A stretch of DNA of 64,000 nt, from assembly GCA_913048115.1 (NCBI GenBank), contig CAJWVI010000001.1, positions 1-64,000 of the forward strand, read 5' to 3'. A program made the position numbers and the translations under genes. This DNA comes from an uncultured Flavobacteriaceae bacterium. Lineage in GTDB: Bacteria > Bacteroidota > Bacteroidia > Flavobacteriales > Flavobacteriaceae. Of this stretch, positions 7,989 to 16,573 are shown one piece after another. How positions within the stretch are numbered: the first letter of the stretch is position 1; each line of letters begins with the position of its first letter. Under the pieces are notes generated by a model. It searched no databases, had not been told where the DNA came from, and saw nothing but the letters and a program-made list of their open reading frames with translations.

Positions 7989-8435
7989 ATGTTTTCAGAT
8001 AAAAAACAAAGCAACACATCCCTTTCAGAACCGGGAGCTAGTCAAAACAGAATCAACGAAGGAACCCATATAAAAGGAGATATTACTTCAAAAGGGTTTT
8101 TTAGGATAGATGGTATTATAGAGGGCACCGTTACAACCCCTTCTAAAGTTGTGCTTGGAAAAAATGGTGTAATTACAGGAAATCTTTCTTGTGAAAACGC
8201 AGACATTGCCGGAAGTTTTAATGGAAACCTTAAGGTCTCTGGGTTACTAACCTTACGCAGTTCTGCAAACATTAAGGGAGATGTAGTTGTAGGGAAGCTT
8301 TCTGTAGAACCAGGGGCTATGTTTAATGCCTCTTGTAGCATGCAAGCTGGAGAGGCCGTATCACCCTCCTCAAAAAGCCCCCTTTTTGATCGGCCTAATT
8401 TATCTGCCACAAAAACCGCAGAGCAACTCAATTAG
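7989..8435 (+). CDS. Bactofilin (polymer-forming cytoskeletal protein)
   Basis: 148 residues with a central bactofilin beta-helix (about 22-115): THIKGDITSKGFFRIDGIIE, then repeated short strands with G at regular spacing (VVLGKNGVITGNLSCENADI). Flanking tails are polar and disordered-looking, as expected. Bactofilins self-assemble without nucleotide and position cell-wall or envelope machinery. It lies 3 bases after sprE and 5 before the AtpZ-like gene, so it is probably translated from a message spanning sprE and the start of the atp cluster. Confidence 0.88.
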   Translation: MFSDKKQSNTSLSEPGASQNRINEGTHIKGDITSKGFFRIDGIIEGTVTTPSKVVLGKNGVITGNLSCENADIAGSFNGNLKVSGLLTLRSSANIKGDVVVGKLSVEPGAMFNASCSMQAGEAVSPSSKSPLFDRPNLSATKTAEQLN

Positions 8436-8440
8436 AATAC

Positions 8441-8656
8441 ATGTCAAAAAAACCACTCAACGGTGTTAAAAGGTGGGCAGCCCTTTCTGCTATAGCCATA
8501 CAAATGGGGGTGATAATCTACCTATTTGTGCAATTAGGGAAATGGCTAGATGCAAATTACACAGATGGCAAGTTTTTTTTAATAGTCTGTACCTTATCTG
8601 GTGTTGGCCTTTCTCTTTATGCAGTTTTAAAACAGACCAATAGACTTAATAAATAA
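8441..8656 (+). CDS. AtpZ/AtpI-like ATP synthase accessory protein
   Basis: 71 residues, two predicted helices (about 12-33 and 42-62), with QMGVIIYLFVQLGKWLD typical of the small AtpZ family encoded ahead of F-type ATPase genes and implicated in c-ring assembly or Mg/Ca handling. Its position directly upstream of the F0 genes supports this. The exact role in Bacteroidota is not established. Confidence 0.7.
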   Translation: MSKKPLNGVKRWAALSAIAIQMGVIIYLFVQLGKWLDANYTDGKFFLIVCTLSGVGLSLYAVLKQTNRLNK

Positions 8657-8665
8657 GGTTTTTGT

Positions 8666-9055
8666 ATGACAGCTTCAAGCATTCGGTTTTTAGGGCTTCT
8701 TTTTGGAACACTTCTAGTTCTTTTCGGTGTCCATATTGGGCTGCTGTATGTTTTAGAATCTCCTCTTTTTGAAAACAGAATTATTGCATCTTACTTAGTT
8801 AATTATGTACTGGCAGGAGTTCTTTTGTATTTAATACAATCAAACTTCAATAAAAAATCATCAAATACCGCTTTTATTTTTATGCTCGGTAGCGGGATAA
8901 AATTCGTGTTCTTTTTCATCCTTTTCTTTCCTTTATACAGGGTAGACGGCCAGATGCAAACAGCAGAGTTTGCTGCTTTTTTTGTGCCCTATGCAACCTG
9001 CTTAACACTAGAGGTTCTCTTTCTTTCTAAGCAGCTTAATAATCATGCCTATTAA
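8666..9055 (+). CDS. Four-helix membrane protein at the AtpI position (DUF6168-like)
   Basis: 129 residues with four hydrophobic segments (about 7-29, 40-58, 68-90, 101-121). I recall it as a DUF6168-type protein common in flavobacterial atp clusters. It sits between the AtpZ-like gene and atpB, where other bacteria carry AtpI, and could do the same job of helping c-ring assembly. That is inference from position and topology only. Confidence 0.55.
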   Translation: MTASSIRFLGLLFGTLLVLFGVHIGLLYVLESPLFENRIIASYLVNYVLAGVLLYLIQSNFNKKSSNTAFIFMLGSGIKFVFFFILFFPLYRVDGQMQTAEFAAFFVPYATCLTLEVLFLSKQLNNHAY

Positions 9056-9180
9056 TAGAAAGGCAAGAATAGAAACCTTTGGCAAAAACAAGAATAAAAA
9101 AAAAAGAAAATAATTTTTTCTTTTTAGGGATTAACTGTATTTTTGCACCGATTTTAAGGACGCCTTTAAATTGTCTCAAA

Positions 9181-10326
9181 ATGCAAAGAAAAACATTGGT
9201 TAAATTACTTTCAATTCTGTTTTTGGCAACAACATTTACAATGTCTGCCAAGGATACCTCAAAAGATGCTGCTTCATCTGGAGATACAAGAGCTGAAAGA
9301 AAGCAACAGGTGAAAGATTATATCGCTCATCACTTATTAGATTCACATGATTTTGGTCTATTTTCTTATACAGATGATGCTACCAAAGAGAAGCACCACA
9401 TAGGGTTTCCTTTGCCTGTAATTCTTTGGGATGACGGTCTAAAAGTATTCTCTTCGTCTAAGTTCCACCACGGTGAGACAGTTGCAGAAGTAGATGGCAA
9501 TTTTTACATCATAGAACACGCCAAGATCTACAAGACAGATGCGGCTGGAACCATAACCTATGATGATGTTCATCATGCAACCAATGCAAAGCCATTAGAC
9601 TTTTCTATAACAAAAGGAGTCTTTATGATATTGCTTACTGCTTTTTTAATGTTCTTCTTGTTTAGAGGACTCGCAAAGAGTTATGCAACAAATGGAGGCA
9701 TTGCAAAAGGTACTGGACGATTCTTTGAGCCAATTATAACATACATTCGTGATGACATTGCTATTGCAAATATTGGGGAGACCAAACACAAAAAATACAT
9801 GCCATTTTTATTAACTGTATTTTTCTTTATATGGTTTTTAAATATGTTTGGCTTAACACCACTTGGAGTTAACGTTACGGGTAATATTGCTGTAACAACT
9901 GCTTTAGCACTTATCGTTTTCTTAATTACAACATTTACAGGAACCAAAGACTATTGGAAACATATTTTTGACCCACTAGGAGATGGTATGCCATGGGCAG
10001 GGAAGATTTTTATCTATATCATCTTAGTTCCTATTGAGATATTAGGCTTGTTCATAAAGCCATTTGCTTTGTTAATTCGACTATATGCAAACATGACTGC
10101 CGGTCACGTTGTATTAGGAAGTTTATTAGGCTTGATTTATATCTTCCAAAATTGGATAGGTGGATCTTTATCATTTGGATTGGCATTTGCCATTTCATTA
10201 ATTGAAATATTAGTAGCGTTATTACAGGCATACATTTTTACAATGTTGGCCGCATTGTACTTTGGTTTTGCAAGTGAAACCCACGAGCACGAAGAAGAGC
10301 AGGATGGAGAGATTGCACATTTATAA
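9181..10326 (+). CDS. atpB: F-type ATP synthase subunit a, with long N-terminal extracytoplasmic domain
   Basis: 381 residues from MQRKTLVKLL. The ORF-track start (TTG 9079) adds 34 implausible residues. Residues 1-22 look like a signal peptide, followed by a ~120-residue hydrophilic, His- and Asp-rich domain, and only then the membrane domain (first helix about 145-165). The essential arginine of the proton channel lies in the conserved LLIRLYANMTAGHV stretch. The C-terminal tail is acidic (HEHEEEQDGE). The protein is about 110 residues longer than the E. coli subunit because of the N-terminal domain. Subunit a forms the proton half-channels against the c-ring. Confidence 0.93.
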   Translation: MQRKTLVKLLSILFLATTFTMSAKDTSKDAASSGDTRAERKQQVKDYIAHHLLDSHDFGLFSYTDDATKEKHHIGFPLPVILWDDGLKVFSSSKFHHGETVAEVDGNFYIIEHAKIYKTDAAGTITYDDVHHATNAKPLDFSITKGVFMILLTAFLMFFLFRGLAKSYATNGGIAKGTGRFFEPIITYIRDDIAIANIGETKHKKYMPFLLTVFFFIWFLNMFGLTPLGVNVTGNIAVTTALALIVFLITTFTGTKDYWKHIFDPLGDGMPWAGKIFIYIILVPIEILGLFIKPFALLIRLYANMTAGHVVLGSLLGLIYIFQNWIGGSLSFGLAFAISLIEILVALLQAYIFTMLAALYFGFASETHEHEEEQDGEIAHL

Positions 10327-10377
10327 ATAATTACATACCCTGAGCTTTAAAGGCAAAGGGTCAAAATTGAGTTTTAA

Positions 10378-10629
<252 letters not shown>

Positions 10630-10640
10630 CTAAAACAGAT

Positions 10641-10677
10641 AACATATTGCTGCAACGGTTGGTTGCAGCGATATGTT
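10641..10677 (+). promoter_or_regulatory. Long intergenic hairpin between atpE and atpF
   Basis: AACATATTGCTGCAAC (10641-10656) pairs with GTTGCAGCGATATGTT (10662-10677): 16 bp with a single G-U wobble around a 5-base GGTTG loop. It lies 12 bases past the atpE stop and is followed by TTCTATTAC, a poor U-tract. It could be a leaky terminator, an RNase stop protecting atpE mRNA, or a processing site. Confidence 0.7.
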
Positions 10678-10737
10678 TCTATTACTTTAAACGATTACTA
10701 AGAGGAGGCGTTTCGTTTCTTCGAAAATATTATATAA

Positions 10738-11238
10738 ATGGAAAAATTAATAAACGAATTTTCAGTAGGTCTTTTCTTTTGGCAAGCGGTTGTATTTATT
10801 CTATTGCTTTTTTTGCTTAGAAAATTTGCCTGGACACCAATTTTAAATGCTGTTAACGAGCGCGAGCAAGGTATTAAAGACGCCTTAGACGCTGCAGAAA
10901 AAGCAAAGTTAGAAATGGCAAACTTGCAAGCAGATAATGAAAAATTGTTACAAGAAGCAAGAGTAGAGCGTGAGGCGATGATGAAAGAAGCTCGTGAGAT
11001 TAAGGCAAGCATGATTGCAGGAGCTAAAGATGAAGCGCAAGCAGAAGCGAGCAAAGCAATAGCAAGTGCACAAGCATCAATCCAAGCAGAGAAAAAAGCA
11101 GCTGTTGCAGAATTAAAATCAACAGTAGCAAGTCTATCTATAGAGATTGCAGAAAAAATAGTGAAGAGTGAGTTATCAAACAAAGACAAGCAATTGGAGT
11201 TGGTTGAAACGATGTTGAAAGACGCAAACGTAAACTAA
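10738..11238 (+). CDS. atpF: ATP synthase subunit b
   Basis: 166 residues: one N-terminal membrane helix (about 9-30, FFWQAVVFILLLFLLRKFAW) and then a long charged alanine-rich coiled coil (about 40-150) with many E/K/A repeats. It forms the peripheral stalk joining F0 to F1. An AGGAGG sequence lies at 10703-10708, 29 bases before the ATG, with a 5-bp stem (10711-10715/10722-10726) between them. It is seven bases upstream of atpH. Confidence 0.94.
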   Translation: MEKLINEFSVGLFFWQAVVFILLLFLLRKFAWTPILNAVNEREQGIKDALDAAEKAKLEMANLQADNEKLLQEARVEREAMMKEAREIKASMIAGAKDEAQAEASKAIASAQASIQAEKKAAVAELKSTVASLSIEIAEKIVKSELSNKDKQLELVETMLKDANVN

Positions 11239-11245
11239 TATTAGG

Positions 11246-11785
11246 ATGAGTAGCAGAGCAGCCATAAGATACGCAAAAGCAGTTTTAGACCAAGCCAACG
11301 ACGCTAATATTAGCAATGTTGTTTTTGATGACATGAAATCTGTCCACGCAACCCTAGAGGGAAGCAAAGAGCTGCGAACGGTATTACAAAGTCCAGTTGT
11401 TAAAGCAGACGACAAAAAAGAAGCTTTAATAAAAATCTTTGAGAACAACAGTGATGTAACCAAAGGTTTAATACAAATCTTGACAAGTAATAAGCGCATC
11501 AACCTTTTGGGTAGCGTAGCGTCAAGTTATGTAGATTTGTACAATGCCTCTAAAGGAGTTAAAACGGCTACTGTAACAACAGCAGTTGCATTAACACCGG
11601 CGATAGAAGCACAAGTGCTAAGTAAAGTAAAAGAAATGACAGGTAGTGAAAATGTCACTATTCATAATACTATTGATGATAGCATCATTGGTGGTTTTAT
11701 ACTTCGTGTAGGAGACCTGCAATACAACGCAAGTATTGCAAACCAACTAGGAAGTTTGAAAAGAGAATTTAGTAAATCATTGTAA
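11246..11785 (+). CDS. atpH: ATP synthase subunit delta
   Basis: 179 residues. OSCP/delta family: N-terminal helical bundle beginning RAAIRYAKAVLD and a conserved C-terminal segment with DDSIIGGFILRVGDLQYNAS. It caps the alpha3beta3 head and binds subunit b. Seven bases follow the atpF stop, and a 67-bp gap precedes atpA containing a small ACCCTT/AAGGGT stem. Confidence 0.94.
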   Translation: MSSRAAIRYAKAVLDQANDANISNVVFDDMKSVHATLEGSKELRTVLQSPVVKADDKKEALIKIFENNSDVTKGLIQILTSNKRINLLGSVASSYVDLYNASKGVKTATVTTAVALTPAIEAQVLSKVKEMTGSENVTIHNTIDDSIIGGFILRVGDLQYNASIANQLGSLKREFSKSL

Positions 11786-11852
11786 TTTTTTAACGCCTTC
11801 GGAAATTTTCTGGAGTCACCCTTAGAGATTAAAGGGTAAAATCTAAATAAAA

Positions 11853-13433
11853 ATGGCAGAAGTTAAACCAGCTGAAGTTTCAGCAATCTTAAAACAACAA
11901 CTTACCGGCTTTGAAGCAAGCGCTTCTCTAGATGAGGTAGGAACTGTGTTAACTGTAGGGGATGGTATTGCACGTGTATACGGGCTTACTAACGTACAGT
12001 ACGGTGAATTAGTAGCGTTCGAAAACGGTATGGAAGGTATTGTTTTGAACCTTGAAGAAGATAATGTAGGGGTTGTATTACTAGGGCCTTCTAGAGGAGT
12101 TTCTGAAGGAGCTATCGTAAAACGAACCCAACGTATTGCGTCTATTAATGTAGGTGAAGGCGTTGTTGGTCGTGTGCTTAACACATTAGGAGCACCTATC
12201 GATGGTAAAGGGCCTATTGAGGGTAAAACATATGAGATGCCATTGGAGCGTAAAGCACCAGGAGTTATCTACCGTGAGCCTGTAACAGAACCACTACAAA
12301 CGGGTATTAAATCAATTGACGCAATGATTCCAGTAGGAAGAGGACAGCGTGAGTTGGTTATTGGTGACCGTCAAACAGGAAAGTCTACTGTTTGTATTGA
12401 CACCATATTAAATCAAAAAGAATTTTACGATGCTGGCCAGCCAGTATTCTGTATATATGTTGCTATTGGACAAAAAGCTTCAACGGTAGCAAACATTGCA
12501 AAAGTATTGGATGAAGCAGGAGCTTTAGCCTATACTACTATTGTTGCTGCAAACGCAAGTGATCCAGCACCAATGCAAGTATATGCACCATTTGCAGGAG
12601 CTGCTATTGGTGAGTACTTTAGAGATACAGGGCGTCCTGCATTAATTGTATTTGATGATTTATCTAAACAAGCTGTAGCTTACCGTGAGGTATCACTATT
12701 ATTACGTCGCCCACCGGGACGTGAGGCTTACCCTGGAGATGTATTTTTCTTACATTCAAGACTTCTGGAGCGTGCTGCTAAAGTAATTAATGATGATAAG
12801 ATTGCTTCAGAAATGAACGATCTTCCAGAATCTTTAAGACCAATTGTAAAAGGTGGAGGGTCATTAACAGCCTTACCTATTATTGAAACACAAGCAGGTG
12901 ATGTATCTGCCTATATACCAACCAATGTAATTTCTATTACAGATGGACAAATTTTCTTAGATGGTGATTTGTTTAACTCTGGAGTTCGTCCAGCGATTAA
13001 CGTAGGTATCTCGGTATCTCGTGTTGGAGGTAATGCTCAGATCAAATCCATGAAGAAAGTATCTGGTACTTTAAAGCTTGACCAAGCTGCGTACCGTGAA
13101 CTGGAAGCTTTTGCTAAGTTTGGATCAGATCTAGATGCAGCAACGCTAAACGTAATTGAAAAAGGAAAGCGTAACGTAGAGATCTTAAAGCAAAATGAGA
13201 ACACACCTTTTACAGTAGAAGATCAAATTGCAATTATCTATGCAGGGTCTAAGAACTTGTTACGTAATGTACCTGTGTCAAAAGTAAAAGAGTTTGAAAG
13301 AGATTATATAGAGCTTTTAAATGCAAAGCATAGAGGTATGCTTGACACCTTAAAGGCTGGTAAGTTAACAGACGAGGTAATCGACACGTTAACAACAGTA
13401 GCTGCAGATTTGTCTGCAAAATACAAAGCATAA
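11853..13433 (+). CDS. atpA: ATP synthase subunit alpha
   Basis: 526 residues with all expected parts: N-terminal beta-barrel, Walker [10 protein letters not shown] near residues 170-178, Walker B region [12 protein letters not shown], and the [26 protein letters not shown] block including the catalytic-site arginine region. Non-catalytic nucleotide-binding subunit of F1. The long antisense ORFs in the track (for example 11843-12184) are shadows of its coding bias. Confidence 0.98.
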   Translation: MAEVKPAEVSAILKQQLTGFEASASLDEVGTVLTVGDGIARVYGLTNVQYGELVAFENGMEGIVLNLEEDNVGVVLLGPSRGVSEGAIVKRTQRIASINVGEGVVGRVLNTLGAPIDGKGPIEGKTYEMPLERKAPGVIYREPVTEPLQTGIKSIDAMIPVGRGQRELVIGDRQTGKSTVCIDTILNQKEFYDAGQPVFCIYVAIGQKASTVANIAKVLDEAGALAYTTIVAANASDPAPMQVYAPFAGAAIGEYFRDTGRPALIVFDDLSKQAVAYREVSLLLRRPPGREAYPGDVFFLHSRLLERAAKVINDDKIASEMNDLPESLRPIVKGGGSLTALPIIETQAGDVSAYIPTNVISITDGQIFLDGDLFNSGVRPAINVGISVSRVGGNAQIKSMKKVSGTLKLDQAAYRELEAFAKFGSDLDAATLNVIEKGKRNVEILKQNENTPFTVEDQIAIIYAGSKNLLRNVPVSKVKEFERDYIELLNAKHRGMLDTLKAGKLTDEVIDTLTTVAADLSAKYKA

Positions 13434-13441
13434 ATTTTTAT

Positions 13442-13479
13442 ACTCCATATATTCCCCTGTAACAAGGGGATACAGGAGT
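13442..13479 (+). promoter_or_regulatory. Two-part hairpin between atpA and atpG
   Basis: Inner stem TCCCCT (13453-13458) with AGGGGA (13465-13470) around GTAACA; outer stem ACTCC (13442-13446) with GGAGT (13475-13479). It has no U-run, so it is more likely an mRNA stability or processing structure than a terminator. Confidence 0.5.
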
Positions 13480-13515
13480 GTTAAGCCTAAGTGTTATTAA
13501 TAATAACTAAAGAGA

Positions 13516-14379
13516 ATGGCAAACTTAAAAGAGATTAGAAACAGAATAGCATCGGTTGGATCAACCATGCAGATTACCAGTGCCATGAAAATGGTATCTG
13601 CTGCAAAGCTTAAAAAAGCCCAGGACGCCATTACGGCAATGCGCCCTTATTCTGAAAAATTAACAGAGTTACTACAAAACTTAAGCGCTACACTAGACGC
13701 AGACAGCGGCAGTACCTTTGCAGAGCAGCGCGATGTCAATAAAGTATTGGTTGTTGCCATTACTTCAAACCGTGGATTGGCGGGAGCCTTTAACACCAAC
13801 ATCATTAAAGCAAGTAAGGCTTTAAGACAAGACACTTATGCTGGAAAGCAGGTTGATTTTATTACCATCGGTAAAAAAGGAAATGACATTATCAGTAAAG
13901 ATGGAAATGTTATAGAATTTAACACAGCCATCTTTGATGATTTAAACTTCCAAGCCTCTTCAAACATTGCAGAAATGCTAATGAAAAAATACGAAGAAGG
14001 TGCTTATGATAAGATTGTTTTGGTGTACAATCACTTCAAAAATGCAGCAACACAAGAGGTAATGAGAGAGCAGTTTTTGCCTATCCTACCGCCTCCAGTA
14101 AGCGAAACTACAAATACCGCCGACTATATCTTTGAGCCAACAAAGCCAGAAATTGTAGAAGGATTAATCCCTAAGAGTCTAAAAACACAGTTGTTTAAGG
14201 CTATTAGAGACAGTGTTGCTAGTGAACACGGTGCCCGTATGACGGCAATGCACAAAGCAACAGACAACGCAACAGAGATGCGTGATGCCTTGAAGTTGCA
14301 ATACAACAAAGCGCGTCAAGCAGCAATTACTAACGAAATCTTAGAGATAGTTGGTGGTGCAGAAGCATTGGCAGGATAA
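13516..14379 (+). CDS. atpG: ATP synthase subunit gamma
   Basis: 287 residues, the central rotary shaft. The conserved N-terminal helix (IRNRIASVGSTMQITSAMKM) and C-terminal helix (LQYNKARQAAITNEILEIVGGA) that form the coiled coil inside the head are intact. It is the last gene of the cluster here and is followed by a terminator. Genes for beta and epsilon are absent from the window. Confidence 0.97.
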   Translation: MANLKEIRNRIASVGSTMQITSAMKMVSAAKLKKAQDAITAMRPYSEKLTELLQNLSATLDADSGSTFAEQRDVNKVLVVAITSNRGLAGAFNTNIIKASKALRQDTYAGKQVDFITIGKKGNDIISKDGNVIEFNTAIFDDLNFQASSNIAEMLMKKYEEGAYDKIVLVYNHFKNAATQEVMREQFLPILPPPVSETTNTADYIFEPTKPEIVEGLIPKSLKTQLFKAIRDSVASEHGARMTAMHKATDNATEMRDALKLQYNKARQAAITNEILEIVGGAEALAG

Positions 14380-14404
14380 CAATATCTTTTAGAGTATATA
14401 TATA

Positions 14405-14438
14405 AAGTCTGTTTCGTAAATGCGCAACAGACTTTTTT
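14405..14438 (+). terminator. Terminator of the atp operon
   Basis: AAGTCTGT (14405-14412) pairs with ACAGACTT (14427-14434), followed by a T-run (14433-14438). It lies 26 bases after atpG. A good intrinsic terminator. Confidence 0.75.
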
Positions 14439-14551
14439 ATTTTCATGAATCACAGGATTATGCCACTAGCTAGTTTTATAAGGCATCACTTACGCCTCTT
14501 CAAAGAACAAGAATTAATTTAGCTACCTTTAGAAGGTAAATATTTGAGGCA

Positions 14552-16012
14552 TTGAGCATCTTTAAAAAACTATTTAAACAAACCTTTATTTATGGTCTGG
14601 CAACGGTATTGCCCCGCGCCTTGGCTATTGTACTAGTGCCCTTGTACACAAGCGTGCTAGCCCCTTCAGACTTTGGAGTCTATGCCACGTTAATGTCTTA
14701 TATCATCTTAGGAAATGTCTTGTTAAGTTACGGTATGGAGACTGCTTTTTTTAGGTTTATTAATAAAGAACCTTCTCAAAAGAAAACCGTACAATCTACC
14801 GCTTTAGTGTCTGTGTTTATTTCTTCACTTTCCTTTTTTATCATTGCCTTTTTGTTTCGCGAGCAGCTTGCTGGGTTCATTAATTTTGACATACAATTTG
14901 TAAGCTATGCATTGCTTATTTTATTGCTAGATGCACTAGTTATTATACCTTTTGTATGGTTTAGGGCTAATGAAAAACCAATGAAGTATGCCCTAATAAA
15001 AATTATAAACGTATGTATTAACCTAGGGTGTAACTTGTTTTTTTTCCTAGTTCTTCCTGGGCTTGTTGAGAGTGATGCCGATACTATACTACAGGGGGTG
15101 TATACAGAAGACAATAAGGTCTTGTATGTGTTTATAGCAAACATTATTGCTAGTGGGATTACCTTAGTTTTATTAGCTCCTTTGTATTTTAAAATTGGGT
15201 TTAATTTCAATGCTTCCATCTGGAAACAAATGCTTAAGTATTCATTTCCAGTTCTCATTGCAGGGGTTGCTTTTTCTATCAACGAAGCCTTTGATAAAAT
15301 CTTGCTTAATTATTTATTACCTCCAGAGATCGCGGCCAACGAGGTAGGGGTGTATGCAGCTTGTTATAAGCTAGGAGTTTTTATGACCTTGTTTGCTACG
15401 GCTTTTAGGCTGGGTATAGAACCCTTTTTCTTTAACCACGCCAATAAAGCAAATGCAAAAAACACCTACGCTACTATTACCAAGTACTTTGCTATTTGCG
15501 GAAGCGCTATTTTATTATTTGTCATTGTATATATTGATTTTTTTAAAACAGTATTAATTAAAAATGAAGCCTATTGGGTTGCCCTCTCTATCGTGCCAAT
15601 TATTCTATTAGCTAATTTATGCTTGGGGATATACCACAACTTATCTGTTTGGTATAAAGTGACAGACCGCACTAAGTACGGGGCCTATATTTCGGTAATG
15701 GGTGCGGGGATTACCATAGGGTTAAATTTTATACTAATTCCTAAGATAAGTTATTTTGGCGCTGCCATCGCGACTCTTGCCGCTTATGGTGCCATGATGT
15801 GTGTTTCCTATCTCTTAGGGCAGAAATATTACAAGGTTCCATATGATATTAAACGCATTGGAACGTATTTAGGGATTGCCATTGTTTTTGCAGGAATCTC
15901 TTTCTATACTTTTGAGAGAAACCTTTGGATTGGAACTGCATTATTAATGGTATTTTTGTTACTCGTATTCTTTTTAGAGCGCCAAGAAATACAACGCATC
16001 ATTAAAAAATAG
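14552..16012 (+). CDS. Polysaccharide flippase (MOP/Wzx superfamily)
   Basis: 486 residues, about 12-14 membrane segments, with the N-terminal KLFKQTFIYGLATVLPRALA pattern common in Wzx-like lipid-linked oligosaccharide flippases. A TTG start at 14552 is used; a TACCTTTA box-like sequence at 14524-14531 is a plausible -7 element. It leads the co-directional set flippase-dut-nucleotidyltransferase-TPR-DUF4292-EnvC, far from the large polysaccharide locus, so it may serve a housekeeping envelope glycan. Substrate cannot be told from sequence. Confidence 0.8.
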   Translation: MSIFKKLFKQTFIYGLATVLPRALAIVLVPLYTSVLAPSDFGVYATLMSYIILGNVLLSYGMETAFFRFINKEPSQKKTVQSTALVSVFISSLSFFIIAFLFREQLAGFINFDIQFVSYALLILLLDALVIIPFVWFRANEKPMKYALIKIINVCINLGCNLFFFLVLPGLVESDADTILQGVYTEDNKVLYVFIANIIASGITLVLLAPLYFKIGFNFNASIWKQMLKYSFPVLIAGVAFSINEAFDKILLNYLLPPEIAANEVGVYAACYKLGVFMTLFATAFRLGIEPFFFNHANKANAKNTYATITKYFAICGSAILLFVIVYIDFFKTVLIKNEAYWVALSIVPIILLANLCLGIYHNLSVWYKVTDRTKYGAYISVMGAGITIGLNFILIPKISYFGAAIATLAAYGAMMCVSYLLGQKYYKVPYDIKRIGTYLGIAIVFAGISFYTFERNLWIGTALLMVFLLLVFFLERQEIQRIIKK

Positions 16013-16080
16013 TGTATCATTTTTGCCCAAGAATAAACAGCCCTAGTTGCCTTATATAAGTACAAAATAAATCACACCTC

Positions 16081-16515
16081 ATGACTGTAAAGATCATTAA
16101 CAAATCAACCCACCCACTGCCAAGTTATGAGACCATAGCAAGCGCCGGGATGGACATTAGAGCTTATATTGCTCAGCAAGTTGTTTTAAAACCAATGCAA
16201 CGCGCTATTATAAAAACTGGATTATTTATAGAACTCCCTTTAGGGACTGAAGCGCAAGTGAGACCCAGAAGTGGCTTGGCGGCAAAAAAAGGCATCACAG
16301 TATTAAATAGCCCAGGCACCATTGATGCAGATTATCGTGGCGAAATTGGCATTATCTTAGTGAATCTAAGCAACGAAGATTTTACAGTAGAAAACGGTGA
16401 GCGCATTGCTCAATTAGTTTTTGCCAAACACGAACGCGCCGTTTTGGATAAAGTAAGTATCTTGAGTGACACCAGTCGTGGTGAAGGAGGGTTTGGAAGT
16501 ACTGGAGTTAAGTAA
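16081..16515 (+). CDS. dut: dUTP diphosphatase
   Basis: 144 residues, trimeric dUTPase. All five motifs are visible: AGMDIRA (23-29), RPRSGLA (61-67), [11 protein letters not shown] (79-89), GERIAQLVF, and the C-terminal [10 protein letters not shown] that closes over the active site. It hydrolyses dUTP to dUMP, limiting uracil in DNA and feeding dTMP synthesis. Sits between the flippase and the nucleotidyltransferase in one direction. Confidence 0.97.
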   Translation: MTVKIINKSTHPLPSYETIASAGMDIRAYIAQQVVLKPMQRAIIKTGLFIELPLGTEAQVRPRSGLAAKKGITVLNSPGTIDADYRGEIGIILVNLSNEDFTVENGERIAQLVFAKHERAVLDKVSILSDTSRGEGGFGSTGVK

Positions 16516-16518
16516 TAA

Positions 16519-16548
16519 AATAAACAACAAACCTAGCCGTTGTTTATT
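16519..16548 (+). terminator. Hairpin between dut and the nucleotidyltransferase
   Basis: AATAAACAAC (16519-16528) is perfectly complementary to GTTGTTTATT (16539-16548) with a 10-base loop. No U-run follows, so it may be a weak terminator or a 3' stability stem. Confidence 0.4.
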
Positions 16549-16573
16549 ACAACAGCAATAAATTAAAATATAG

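Noticed and set aside
8042-8431. 129-residue minus-strand ORF opposite bactofilin
   Set aside because: Lies wholly within the bactofilin gene, no start context or recognisable motif.
9079-9180. N-terminal extension of AtpB in the ORF track
   Set aside because: Basic and Phe-rich sequence preceding a good signal peptide at 9181; the TTG start is unlikely.
10698-11189. 163-residue minus-strand ORF opposite atpF
   Set aside because: Mirror of the Ala/Lys-rich coiled-coil codons of atpF; Ser/Ala/Ile-rich translation without motif.
11843-12184. 113-residue minus-strand ORF opposite atpA
   Set aside because: Shadow of the strongly conserved atpA coding frame.
14905-15282. 125-residue minus-strand ORF within the flippase gene
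   Set aside because: Contained in a long, clearly coding membrane-protein gene; no motif.
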